36,901 bases of DNA from the NCBI GenBank assembly GCA_028818155.1, contig JAPPOH010000011.1, positions 1 through 36,901 on the forward strand, written 5' to 3'. The position numbers were made by a program, and so were the translations under genes. This DNA comes from Candidatus Woesearchaeota archaeon (GTDB taxonomy: Archaea > Nanobdellota > Nanobdellia > Woesearchaeales > UBA525). The notes beneath the pieces were generated by a model. The model worked only from the letters and a program-made list of their open reading frames with translations. It searched no databases and was not told the DNA's origin. The stretch's first letter is position 1, and every line of letters starts with the position of its first letter. Positions 14,512 to 23,173 of the stretch are shown in pieces.

Positions 14512-17500
14512 CCTCTTTTTCCTTGGGTTTCTTTGGCTCAACTCTCTCAGGGGCTGGTGACTTCTTGTCACCGAATGATTCAAACAGTTTATGTCGCTCT
14601 TGTGATCGTGATTTCCACTCTTTCTCCTCGATATTTCGTTGCTGTGGCTGGACCGGTGCCGTCTGTTGTACTGGCGGTCGTGCACCAGGAGGCGTCATGC
14701 GTGGAGGCATGCGTGGGGGAGGCTGGGTCGGCGTGGATTTCTTCGCGTTATGTTGCTCGTATAAGAAGTAGCCAGAGCCTCCCATGATCACCACACCAAG
14801 AACAACGAGGACAAGCGCCATCCAGCTGATGCCCTCGTTACTTTGTGGTGTACTGTCGCCTACAGGTGCGTTCCCTCTTGCCGGAGGGCGTTCGCTACTT
14901 GATCTGAATACACAGCTGCCGCCTGAACATTCTTCGTCAACCGCACACTCGAAGTTGGATGTGCAGCCTCCTGCAGGGGTTGGGTTCTCAGGGATGGGCT
15001 CGACTGGGGCCACTGGCTCTGGTTCGCAGAGGCCTGCGACACAGATGTCGAAGCCGCAATCAAGGTCATCAATGCATGGTGCACATACGGGGCAGGAGCC
15101 ACCACAGTCAACACCCTCCTCACCAGGATCTTGTATGTGATTTGCACAGAGATCTGGTGCGGGGAGTGGTGCACAAACACTCGCAACGCAGTGCTCATCG
15201 TCTGCGCATTCTATGTCCAAGATGCATGAGAAGCATGGAGCGCATGAACCGCCACAATCAATGAATTCTTCTCCGCTGTCAAGGATTCCATTCTCACACA
15301 CATCGACTGGGTCTTGCGTACAGGCACCTGCTATGTTACACGTGCCAATGATGCAATCGGTGTTTGTTGTGCACTCAATGCATGCAGAACAAGAGCCACC
15401 ACAATCGATTTTTTGCTCACCAGGATCTAATTTATTGTTCTTACAGGGGTCAGCTGGCACAGGTATGCACGTATTGTCTGCTGTACAGATGCCAGATTCA
15501 CATGTGTCACTCGCTGTGCAATCTTTGCAAGCGTCACATGTGCCACCACAATCAACACCCTCCTCACCAGGATCTTCGATGCCGTTTGCACAGAGATCTT
15601 CTTCATGTGGGAGGCAACTCCCATCTATGGTACAGACGCCGGAAACGCACTGCGTGTTTTCCGTACACGTGGTGCACGCAGCGCACGAGCCACCACAATC
15701 AACACCAAGCTCGTCTGTATCTTTCACACCGTTCTCGCACGGCGGTGGCGGTGGCGGAAGACACACAGAATTCACACATTCCTTGGCGCCACAGTCATCG
15801 TTGCTCGTGCAACTGACGCATGCGAGACAGAAACCACCACAATCAACATGCTCTTCGTTTCCATCTAAGACACCATTCACACAATGATCACTCGGATCGG
15901 GAAGACAGGAACCTGCAACAGTACATACACCAGATGCGCACTCTATGTTTGCTGTACACTCGACGCACGCAGGGCACGAGCCACCACAATCAACGTCATC
16001 TTCTTCAGTATCCTGTACGCCATTTGTGCACAGTTCCTCTGGAGGAGCGCATACAGCACATGAGCCACCACAATCAACACCAATCTCATCGGCATCCTGC
16101 ACGTTGTTCTCACAGTGATTGATTGGGTTCGGGAGACATGATCCTTCAACAGTACACACGCCGGATAGGCACTCAATATTTGCAGCACACTCAATGCAAG
16201 CTGGGCACGAGCCACCACAATCAACACCCTCCTCACCATCATCCTTTACGCTATTCTTACACAAGTCCACTGGCGGGCGCACGCACACATTGTTCTCGCA
16301 AATGTTCGGTGCGCAATCCGAATCTGCTGTGCAGCTAAGACAGGCAGGACACGAGCCACCACAATCAATATCAACTTCATTCCCATCCTTGACACCATTC
16401 GTGCACGGATCAGTTATACAGGCTGCTGGTGGAAGAACAGTAATTGTTTTTGCTACTGGTGTACCAGTTGTGCCTGCCCTGTTTTCTGGCGTGAGTGTAA
16501 GGGTGTACGTTCCTGGAATGAGGCCTGTTCTGTCGATTATGATAAATGGATTGCCCGTTGTGTCTTCGAACATGACTGCCACTGGTCCCTCGAGTGTGTA
16601 TGCAACTGTTATTTGGCTGTCAAGTCCTGTGATAGTATAGTTGTACATTGATGTACGGCACATTGCTGCTGGACCTGAAAGATCTTCAATGCCTGGAATG
16701 CTTTTGTCAACGATAAAACTCACAATCGATGTTTTGCTCTCTGTTGCTGATATGCAATCGAGTGTATACTGATGCGTCCCATCATCGAGTGAGCCGAGAA
16801 GTGCTGTGTGAATTTTTCCTTCTACAGCATCAAACGATTTCGGACTACCGCCTGTTGGTGTGTACGTGCATGCTGCATCGAAGTTCACCCGGACGCGCAT
16901 GGTAACTGGATCGTCTGCTGTGTACGGTCCAGGTTCAAGAAGTTCAACTTGCATACCAGTTCCTAAATTGATATGTACGATGTACGGCACTTCGTTTGGG
17001 AGTCCTGCTAAGTTCTGGCACGCTATATCGTATTGCTTGTTTTGTGGCTGTGGATCTGTAATACTTCTGAAGTCCAGCGTCGCGACATGTTCGTTCGTAT
17101 ATGTTTCTGGTTGATCACTCACTGCGGTGAACGGTTCGTTGTTGTACGTGCAGTACGCAGGGTCTGTTGTCCGTACCGTCATGATCACTACTTTCTGTGC
17201 TGGGTCAATCACAGGATTTGGCACGGCCTCTACAGAAATAAAAGGTGGTGTAGCATCATAGCCGATACGGAACGTCTCGGTGTGGTTCGTTCCGTCTGGC
17301 TCAGTACACCACACATGTAACTCCTGATCATCGAACGTGAATGCTTTCGTATGCGTACGTTGATCAGTTGAATCGAATGGGGTTCTGTCTGACCACGCAA
17401 CACCTGATTGCAGTGCGTATCGGCACGTTGCAGTTCTTGTTGTTGCGAGTTCTATAATGTATGGGTTCGCGATCGCGAATCCGTATTCTGGGTCAACGAG

Positions 17501-18973
17501 TGTGATAAATGGTGGTCTGCCACATTCCTCTTCTCCGCCGTTGCGAAAATCAGGAATGTCTGCGAACGCAAGTGGGCTGTTTTGTTGATGTGGATCTGTC
17601 GCATATACTTCCCAGCTCACGCCGCCAACGATTGGGCGCTCAAGTGTAAGCGTAACCCCTTCTTGGATCGTTGTGCCAACGCCAAGGATGCCGTTGTCAT
17701 CAATGGCCTTGTATGTGTATGAAACGACTTCGATGTTGTCTGTTGCTGTGAACGCTGCAGAGATGGTGTTGTCGCACAGTACTTGTGATGCGCTCAGGTG
17801 GGTCATTTCTGGAGGTTCTGAGTCGATGTCGATTGTGTAGGTGATCGTTTCATCTTTCCTGCCGGTGCATGCGATTTCGAACTGTGACTCACCATCTTGG
17901 ACGTCTGTGAATGGGGCATCGAAGATATTGTCTGCTTTGTTCATGACTTCATCATTTACCGTGCACGAGTCGGCGTCGAATGTCGTCTGGACGCGAAGGT
18001 CAAACGTGTTTGTCGTGAGCGTTTGTGGTGGGTTGAGAACGATGATTGTTCCTTCAACGCCGAAATTCACTGTGACGTTCACTGTTGTTGTGCGCTGCCA
18101 CCCCGCACGGTCAGTACAGGTAATCTCATACTCGAAGTTGTGCTCGAGTAAATCCGTAATACTCTCGTAGGAAATGTAGTGGTCTCGTGTTGTTCTGTAT
18201 GAATTTTCGTTTTGTCTACTCTCTCCTTCAAAATACTGTCCATCGATTGTGCAAACGGATGGCTCGTCAGTTGTGACAAGAATAAATGTTTCCTTCGATT
18301 GTGGATCAGTAATGTTGTCGGGGTTTGCAATGGCTGTAATGACGGGTGGCGTGACATCAAAACCCACTGTGAACTGCTGATATGTTTCTCTTCCTGATGC
18401 TTCTCTACAGCGAATGTTGAGATAGCCGTTATAATTCAGTCCATCAATGGTAAAATCTGTGTTTGAGCCGAGTGACGTCATGCTATTCCATGCTGTTGCT
18501 GTACTACTGTACCTGCATTCTGTCGATGTTAATGTATCGTCGATAAATGTCCCGAAGTAGACAGTGAATGGATTACTATTTGCGAGGCCGAACGGTGGGT
18601 TGAGAAGTCGAATTTCCAATCCGTGCACAACGAAGTCGACGATGTCGAACGTTCCTTGCCCGTCAGCTGTGATCGCTTCTAGCGTGAGTTGATAGCGCCC
18701 ATCGAGTAAGTATTGTGGCTCAGCATTTGTTCCGGTAAAGAGTTCGTATTTTTTGACGTATGCTGGATTACTTGGGTTTTTTTGTGGAAGTTGCCTCAAC
18801 GTGTACTCGATTGTATTCCCAGGGTCTTGTCCGATCAGACCTGCGCTGAGTAGGAACACATCTTCCGTGTATGTCACGACTATTCTTGGGTTCTGTACGC
18901 TTACACTCTCTATTGTGATCGTCTCAGCCATGACGAAGCTTGGAAGAAGAAGCAAAAGAAGGAGGTATCTCAT
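14480..18973 (-). CDS. Giant secreted protein: Ig-like domains, ten Cys-rich repeats, C-terminal anchor (operon gene B)
   Basis: 1497 residues. The ATG at 18973 overlaps the preceding TGA as ATGA. A classical signal peptide (about 1-16) is followed by roughly 800 residues of Ig/cadherin-like beta-sandwich modules, several ending in similar DATPP/DVTPP motifs and a YDIACxN-like strand. Then come ten repeats of about 50 residues with the signature C-x-N-x(5)-E-x(3)-DCGGSCPAC; one repeat is short. After a Pro/Ser stretch there is one membrane helix (about 1372-1394), a basic stop, and a cytoplasmic Pro-rich tail ending FDELDKL. The topology is thus a long rigid rod outside the cell and a tail of about 100 residues inside that could bind a partner. 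An adhesin role is inferred. No sortase-type anchor is visible. Confidence 0.88.
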   Translation of the reverse strand: MRYLLLLLLLPSFVMAETITIESVSVQNPRIVVTYTEDVFLLSAGLIGQDPGNTIEYTLRQLPQKNPSNPAYVKKYELFTGTNAEPQYLLDGRYQLTLEAITADGQGTFDIVDFVVHGLEIRLLNPPFGLANSNPFTVYFGTFIDDTLTSTECRYSSTATAWNSMTSLGSNTDFTIDGLNYNGYLNIRCREASGRETYQQFTVGFDVTPPVITAIANPDNITDPQSKETFILVTTDEPSVCTIDGQYFEGESRQNENSYRTTRDHYISYESITDLLEHNFEYEITCTDRAGWQRTTTVNVTVNFGVEGTIIVLNPPQTLTTNTFDLRVQTTFDADSCTVNDEVMNKADNIFDAPFTDVQDGESQFEIACTGRKDETITYTIDIDSEPPEMTHLSASQVLCDNTISAAFTATDNIEVVSYTYKAIDDNGILGVGTTIQEGVTLTLERPIVGGVSWEVYATDPHQQNSPLAFADIPDFRNGGEEECGRPPFITLVDPEYGFAIANPYIIELATTRTATCRYALQSGVAWSDRTPFDSTDQRTHTKAFTFDDQELHVWCTEPDGTNHTETFRIGYDATPPFISVEAVPNPVIDPAQKVVIMTVRTTDPAYCTYNNEPFTAVSDQPETYTNEHVATLDFRSITDPQPQNKQYDIACQNLAGLPNEVPYIVHINLGTGMQVELLEPGPYTADDPVTMRVRVNFDAACTYTPTGGSPKSFDAVEGKIHTALLGSLDDGTHQYTLDCISATESKTSIVSFIVDKSIPGIEDLSGPAAMCRTSMYNYTITGLDSQITVAYTLEGPVAVMFEDTTGNPFIIIDRTGLIPGTYTLTLTPENRAGTTGTPVAKTITVLPPAACITDPCTNGVKDGNEVDIDCGGSCPACLSCTADSDCAPNICENNVCVRPPVDLCKNSVKDDGEEGVDCGGSCPACIECAANIECLSGVCTVEGSCLPNPINHCENNVQDADEIGVDCGGSCAVCAPPEELCTNGVQDTEEDDVDCGGSCPACVECTANIECASGVCTVAGSCLPDPSDHCVNGVLDGNEEHVDCGGFCLACVSCTSNDDCGAKECVNSVCLPPPPPPCENGVKDTDELGVDCGGSCAACTTCTENTQCVSGVCTIDGSCLPHEEDLCANGIEDPGEEGVDCGGTCDACKDCTASDTCESGICTADNTCIPVPADPCKNNKLDPGEQKIDCGGSCSACIECTTNTDCIIGTCNIAGACTQDPVDVCENGILDSGEEFIDCGGSCAPCFSCILDIECADDEHCVASVCAPLPAPDLCANHIQDPGEEGVDCGGSCPVCAPCIDDLDCGFDICVAGLCEPEPVAPVEPIPENPTPAGGCTSNFECAVDEECSGGSCVFRSSSERPPARGNAPVGDSTPQSNEGISWMALVLVVLGVVIMGGSGYFLYEQHNAKKSTPTQPPPRMPPRMTPPGARPPVQQTAPVQPQQRNIEEKEWKSRSQERHKLFESFGDKKSPAPERVEPKKPKEKEDGVFDELDKL
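14985..16425 (-). repeat. Tandem coding repeats, about 10 units of about 150 bp
   Basis: The minus strand reads a diverged unit whose most constant part encodes VDCGGSCPAC; on the plus strand it appears as recurring CCACCACAATC words roughly every 150 bp. The units are imperfect and in frame, so they are domain repeats of the surface protein, not a CRISPR array. Such repeats can change copy number by recombination. Confidence 0.85.
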
Positions 18974-21060
18974 CCGACCTCCTTGATTGCGACACTTGCG
19001 ATTGCTGGCTGATGGGTGTCAACGACAGTGATCGTTGCTTCTTTGATCACTTCTGCGTTCTCACTTGCATCAATGGAATAGTACCTGAGAACATGCGAAC
19101 CCGCTCCCTCGAGTGTGAGGCTGGAGAGTGGTGCGTCCGGGTTGCAGTTGGCGCCCAGACACACATACGTTCTTATGAGATCAAGCGGTGTTGCGTCATC
19201 GCTGACTGCATATGGAATTGTACGCAGATCAATTCTCGGATACGGTGCTGGAGAAAGATAGAATGTCGTCTCGGGTGGCGTGCTATCTGCAAAGCATGTT
19301 GGGTCTGTGAAAACATAGTTGTTTTCATAGCAATCATCTTCTTGCTGTGCATCTCGTTTGTTATCAGCATCTTTGATGCATTTGTTCATACTTGTGACCC
19401 AGGTGCACGCACCAATGTCGTACAAATCTCTGCTCGCGATAGTTCGCGCGTTTGTTCCTCTTCGCTCGCCGTTTTCGTAGCGAATGTCATACACAGCCTG
19501 CACACCATTTGTGCAATGTTCTTCTGTATCATAGTATCTGCATGCCATGTCGTCTTTGTGGATACATCCTTTTGCCTCGCTGAGGCCGTTTTCGTCGCCA
19601 TCGTAGTAGCAATCGTTGCTGATTGCGCTGCACACGTCTCGATTGCAATAGCCGAACAGGTCGTCGCATTGGTCGCATGGTGCTTTTGCTCCGACACATA
19701 CCCCACTACCAAGTTCTTCGTTAACTGTTCGCCAATCGCATTGTGTGATCTCACACGTGTCACGCTCGCATGCGCCTTGCGTCATGTACTGTGCGCAATC
19801 CGAGACGCCTGCACAGCTCGAGAACGCATCACACATGAGTGTTTTTCCTGCAAGTTTGCTGTCTTCTGAGCAGACGCTGCTGCATGGACTGGTGCCAACA
19901 CCATCGAGACTAATAGATGGATTGTACTTTGCGAACAATCCCATGAGACCGTTGCACGTTTCGCATTGTGGGACACGTTCGCACGCAGGTGTTCCTCTAT
20001 CCATGCACACAGACCATGCGTCGCACACTGTTGGGTTGAGTTGATTCTGTTCATCGCAGCGGAGGACTGCAGCGTTGCCTTCGAATGAGCCGCACCATGC
20101 CGGCTCTTGATTGTTCATGCAGAGTTCGTGGCCTGTTGTGACGCATACTTTCGAAGTTTCTGTTGTCGCTCCTGAACCGAAGCGGGCACGGACGATGTAA
20201 CAATATTCTGTCTCTGGCTGCACTACTGGGTCAACGATTGCACTTGTGGTTGTTGGCGGTAAATTATTGCAGAAATCACCTATGCACCGAACTGGCTCGT
20301 ATTGCACGAAGTTCTGGCAGGTATCGGTGAGATCGACGGTAAACGCCACTGCTGTTGTGCCTCGCTGCACGGTTGGTTGGACGGTAAATGTTGGTGCTGC
20401 TGGCTGGCAGCCTTGTTCCTCGCATGTGAGTGCTATTTCAACACCGTCCTTATTTTCATCAACGATTATTGGTGTTGATTGCCCTGGGCGACACGCGGGA
20501 TGGATTGCGAAGACGCGTGTTCGCATCTGTGGTACGTTAGTAATACTGAATCTGCCTGATCCGTCAGTGATATCGCTGAGATCGCCGCCGATAAGTGGCA
20601 CGTATACTCCGACACCTGACAGGGGTGTAGTGTCTGAGCTGTTCACAACAACGCCTGAAACAGTATACGTTTGTTCATCAGGTGGAAGGACAACTGTTGT
20701 GCCGCCACACGTTTCAACGCATGACCCTTGCTGCGCTCTGAAGGTGTATCCGTTCTTGACGCTGCACTCATTTTGCGATGTCTGCAGAAGCTCTTCGTTG
20801 TTGTTGATTGTTGGGCTGTCGAAGATGGTGCTGCCTGCACAGCAGCAGCCTTGTTGACATTGTGTGTAGCTCGAGCAAGAAACTCGCTGGCCAGCGCCGC
20901 TGATAGCACCATCTGCCTGCGTACACGCGTTCTGGAAATCGGTCTCGCTCGTGAATGCACTGCCATCGAAGCATGATCCGTGCGGCGGAATACAGCACCC
21001 GTATGGCTCGAGCGCGGTCGCTATTGGAACCACGAGAAGAATGAGCAGGAGCCACCTCAT
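18970..21060 (-). CDS. Secreted Cys-rich protein with carboxypeptidase-regulatory-like domain (operon gene A, first gene)
   Basis: 696 residues from the ATG at 21060 (a GTG two codons earlier is possible). A typical signal peptide (MRWLLLILLVVPIATA) precedes a Cys-rich head (YGCCIPPHGSCF, CQQGCCCAGS). At about 131-210 lies a CarboxypepD_reg-like module (YTVSGVVVNSS, TDGSGRFSITNVP), then a fibronectin-III-like stretch (PAAPTFTVQP ... ETEYCYIVRARF). The next 300 residues hold dozens of Cys in short spacings such as CETCNGLMG and CDQCDDLFGYC, and the end has an Ig-like PPETTFYLSP ... YYSIDASEN part. No membrane anchor, so it is probably released or held by partner proteins. It is the first gene after the only clear promoter of the operon. 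Confidence 0.85.
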   Translation of the reverse strand: MRWLLLILLVVPIATALEPYGCCIPPHGSCFDGSAFTSETDFQNACTQADGAISGAGQRVSCSSYTQCQQGCCCAGSTIFDSPTINNNEELLQTSQNECSVKNGYTFRAQQGSCVETCGGTTVVLPPDEQTYTVSGVVVNSSDTTPLSGVGVYVPLIGGDLSDITDGSGRFSITNVPQMRTRVFAIHPACRPGQSTPIIVDENKDGVEIALTCEEQGCQPAAPTFTVQPTVQRGTTAVAFTVDLTDTCQNFVQYEPVRCIGDFCNNLPPTTTSAIVDPVVQPETEYCYIVRARFGSGATTETSKVCVTTGHELCMNNQEPAWCGSFEGNAAVLRCDEQNQLNPTVCDAWSVCMDRGTPACERVPQCETCNGLMGLFAKYNPSISLDGVGTSPCSSVCSEDSKLAGKTLMCDAFSSCAGVSDCAQYMTQGACERDTCEITQCDWRTVNEELGSGVCVGAKAPCDQCDDLFGYCNRDVCSAISNDCYYDGDENGLSEAKGCIHKDDMACRYYDTEEHCTNGVQAVYDIRYENGERRGTNARTIASRDLYDIGACTWVTSMNKCIKDADNKRDAQQEDDCYENNYVFTDPTCFADSTPPETTFYLSPAPYPRIDLRTIPYAVSDDATPLDLIRTYVCLGANCNPDAPLSSLTLEGAGSHVLRYYSIDASENAEVIKEATITVVDTHQPAIASVAIKEVG

Positions 21061-21090
21061 AACCACACCAAGCTATCCTCCAGGATGCGT

Positions 21091-21100
21091 CTTTATAAAG
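21091..21100. promoter_or_regulatory. Bidirectional TATA box between the operon and a divergent gene
   Basis: CTTTATAAAG is a perfect palindrome. Its centre is about 35 nt from the operon's first ATG on the minus strand and about 52 nt from the ATG at 21148 on the plus strand. No other strong TATA element is seen before the first operon gene, so this short region may drive both directions. Confidence 0.5.
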
Positions 21101-21147
21101 TTGTCGACGGGTCTCGACGAGCACGTGCGGCATTCCGGGAAATATTG

Positions 21148-21933
21148 ATGGGAATACTTAAGAAGGATATTGCTTCAATCATGCGTATGGGTATTCGAAG
21201 AGCTGCCGGCTTTGGGCTCTTGAAAAGTGGGTTGTATCGACTCTATCAGGAGATTCGTGGCGGCAAGAAGAGTTTCTCTCGTGATCTTGAGCGACAGATT
21301 ATGGAGCAGCGGCTCCCTGAGCTGCAAGGAAAGACGTTACTTGAGGCTGCTCGAGCAACGAATCGCGAAGACTTGCTCAAAGAGACTGTTCGTGACGAGC
21401 TCAAGTTCAGTAAATCATATGTCAAGCGAGCACTTGATGGCATTACGAACGTAAAAGATGGTCTTGAAGACATTATTGAGACTGCTGAAGTGAAGGGGAG
21501 TCTCGTTACTGGAGGTGCTGCGCAAGTGACGAATATTCTACAATTACCCATTTACCTTGCTGTGCAGACTGCGTATACTGCTGTCAAGGGTGTACTTGGC
21601 TTCGGCACTGGCATGTACCGTCGCAACTTGTTCGGGTTGAAGGACTATGCTATTGATACTGTCAAAGGGTACGTTGGCGCTATTGGCTCCTCGATCTTTG
21701 GCGCAGGGTCCATCTTTGAATGGATGACGAATATGGACGATGTTCGTCCACGGATGGCGACTTCACTTGCGCAGAAAGTACACGAAAAAATGGGAGAATC
21801 CCTTGACAATATTGTGAAGTTCCACAAACCTGTTGAGCAGGGGTCGCTTGAAGAGTACGATCATGAGCGGGCTGAAGGGTATGGACATGACACTGCGCTC
21901 CATCCTGGATATGCTCGACTGGCTGCTGCTTAG
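21148..21933 (+). CDS. Helical, possibly membrane-associated protein of unknown function
   Basis: 261 residues from the ATG at 21148; the frame is open further upstream, but an earlier ATG at 21085 would overlap the TATA element and one at 21181 is also possible. The first part is basic and amphipathic (IMRMGIRRAAGFGLLKSG) with a helical charged region (LERQIMEQRLPELQGKTLLE). The middle has mildly hydrophobic Gly-rich stretches (VTNILQLPIYLAVQTAYTAV; VGAIGSSIFGAGSIFEWM) that may touch membrane. It is soluble-looking at the C-terminus (EEYDHERAEGYGHDTALH). No family recognised. It is the only plus-strand gene between two surface-protein transcription units, diverging from the long operon, and its end overlaps the next convergent gene by 4 bp. 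Confidence 0.65.
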   Translation: MGILKKDIASIMRMGIRRAAGFGLLKSGLYRLYQEIRGGKKSFSRDLERQIMEQRLPELQGKTLLEAARATNREDLLKETVRDELKFSKSYVKRALDGITNVKDGLEDIIETAEVKGSLVTGGAAQVTNILQLPIYLAVQTAYTAVKGVLGFGTGMYRRNLFGLKDYAIDTVKGYVGAIGSSIFGAGSIFEWMTNMDDVRPRMATSLAQKVHEKMGESLDNIVKFHKPVEQGSLEEYDHERAEGYGHDTALHPGYARLAAA

Positions 21934-23087
21934 ACGTCTTGCCAGTCTTTCTCGCCGTCTTCGTCTATTGCTTCGATTGTCTTAATGAATCCGTTGTCTC
22001 TTATTTTATGTATCGTGATATCACTCTCGTCCGGATCCATTGCGATTTGGGCACCATGTAATCTGCCATCAGCTGTGACATCCTCGGCCTTGCCAGAAGG
22101 AATTTCTTGCAGCATAGGTGTTCTATGTTCTACGAGGAACGAGAACATGTATGATGTCCCGTCAATTGACGAGTGCTCATCAGTAATGGTGACGAGATCT
22201 GCTGGCCTGTCTGTCGGGACGTTTCTGCTTACTTGGACGATGAATCCTGGTTTGTATGATGGAATGGATGCGTAATCTGTGACGATGTTGAATGTGATGT
22301 CTTGCGTCTCTTTTCTCGCGAGCTCGATTGCGTAGCGTGCAAGAGGGAGATAGCGAACCTTATATGTTCTCGTGACTGCTGACAAGTGGATTGTGTCTTC
22401 TACAGTGACTGGGTAGCTGATGTTCACGATGAGGTTTGTGAACGTGAAGAGCGTGCTGACAGATACGTCGCCCACTGCTGTGATTGTTTGGCCAAGTTCG
22501 GTGCTCAGGGCGTCTGGATTAACACAGCCTTGTAGACGTTGTGCGATGTTTTGCTCGAGGAGCGCTTGGGTTGCCGTTCCCTTTGTTCCTGGAGGGTTGT
22601 TCTCGTAGTATTTGCAGGAGAATGTGCTCCCAGGTTTGTTGCGCCCGTCTGTTGTACAGATAGCGGGGAAGTTGACGTCACCAAAATACCCGTCCTGGAA
22701 TTCCGCCCAGGGCATGCCTGTTGCTGGGTTGATGATTGTTGTTGCGATCGTTACGCCGTTTTCTGGGTAGCGTGGTGGGGGGTGTGCTTCTGGGAGGAGT
22801 GGTCCTGGCGCGTTCTTTGTGATGGCGTAGAGGATTTTTCTCTGTGCGACATTGCCGACGATGCCGAATTCGCGTCCTGTAAATTCTGTCGTGCCGCCTG
22901 CGTTTCCTATGAGCTGTAATTCGTCGTGCACGATTGTGTCAACGCACGTGGTGATGGTGCTGCTAACCACGTTCACGTCTGTTGTTGCTATTTCTTCTCG
23001 TGCGCTCACGAAAAGATAGAGTATGGCAACGGCGAAGAAGAGGGCTAGGCCGACGATTACGAATAGCGTTACTTGCCCACCTCTCAT
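21930..23087 (-). CDS. Surface protein with RGGQ class III signal
   Basis: 385 residues. The ATG at 23087 is about 23 nt from a TATA box, which would give a leaderless mRNA. MRGGQVTLFVIVGLALFF is a class III-like head (Gly before Gln at +1) and helix, of the same kind as in the operon. The exposed part begins with a helix and four Cys are visible (TITTCVDTIV, FPAICTTDG, TFSCKYYE, LQGCVNPD). Later strands end in SDITIHKIRDN and a terminal DEDGEKDWQDV. It is separated from the 19-gene operon by the plus-strand gene and has its own promoter, so it may be a related but separately regulated subunit. Confidence 0.82.
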   Translation of the reverse strand: MRGGQVTLFVIVGLALFFAVAILYLFVSAREEIATTDVNVVSSTITTCVDTIVHDELQLIGNAGGTTEFTGREFGIVGNVAQRKILYAITKNAPGPLLPEAHPPPRYPENGVTIATTIINPATGMPWAEFQDGYFGDVNFPAICTTDGRNKPGSTFSCKYYENNPPGTKGTATQALLEQNIAQRLQGCVNPDALSTELGQTITAVGDVSVSTLFTFTNLIVNISYPVTVEDTIHLSAVTRTYKVRYLPLARYAIELARKETQDITFNIVTDYASIPSYKPGFIVQVSRNVPTDRPADLVTITDEHSSIDGTSYMFSFLVEHRTPMLQEIPSGKAEDVTADGRLHGAQIAMDPDESDITIHKIRDNGFIKTIEAIDEDGEKDWQDV

Positions 23088-23104
23088 GGTAGTGTGCAGC
23101 GAGC

Positions 23105-23115
23105 AGCATATATAA
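23105..23115 (-). promoter_or_regulatory. TATA box for the RGGQ protein
   Basis: CTTTATATATG on the minus strand, centred about 23 nt before the ATG at 23087. Confidence 0.55.
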
Positions 23116-23142
23116 AGGCTATTTTCACTACTTAATAGAAAC

Positions 23143-23152
23143 AATTATAAAG
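23143..23152 (+). promoter_or_regulatory. TATA box for the gene at 23174
   Basis: AATTATAAAG, centred about 26 nt before the ATG at 23174. This spacing favours that ATG over the in-frame ATG at 23156. Confidence 0.5.
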
Positions 23153-23173
23153 ATTATGTTCCTACTAAAGTGT

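Noticed and set aside
15213..15887. 224-codon plus-strand ORF rich in His, Ser and Pro
   Set aside because: It is the antisense shadow of the Cys-rich coding repeats, and its repetitive peptide only mirrors them.
14985..16425. Regular CCACCACAATC words every 150 bp suggested a CRISPR-like array
   Set aside because: The spacing, imperfect units and open minus-strand frame show that these are coding Cys-rich repeats of one surface protein.
685..21060. Conjugation or type IV secretion locus
   Set aside because: Lytic transglycosylases and M23 proteins occur in such loci, but no VirB4/TraD-type ATPase, relaxase or platform protein is present in the window.
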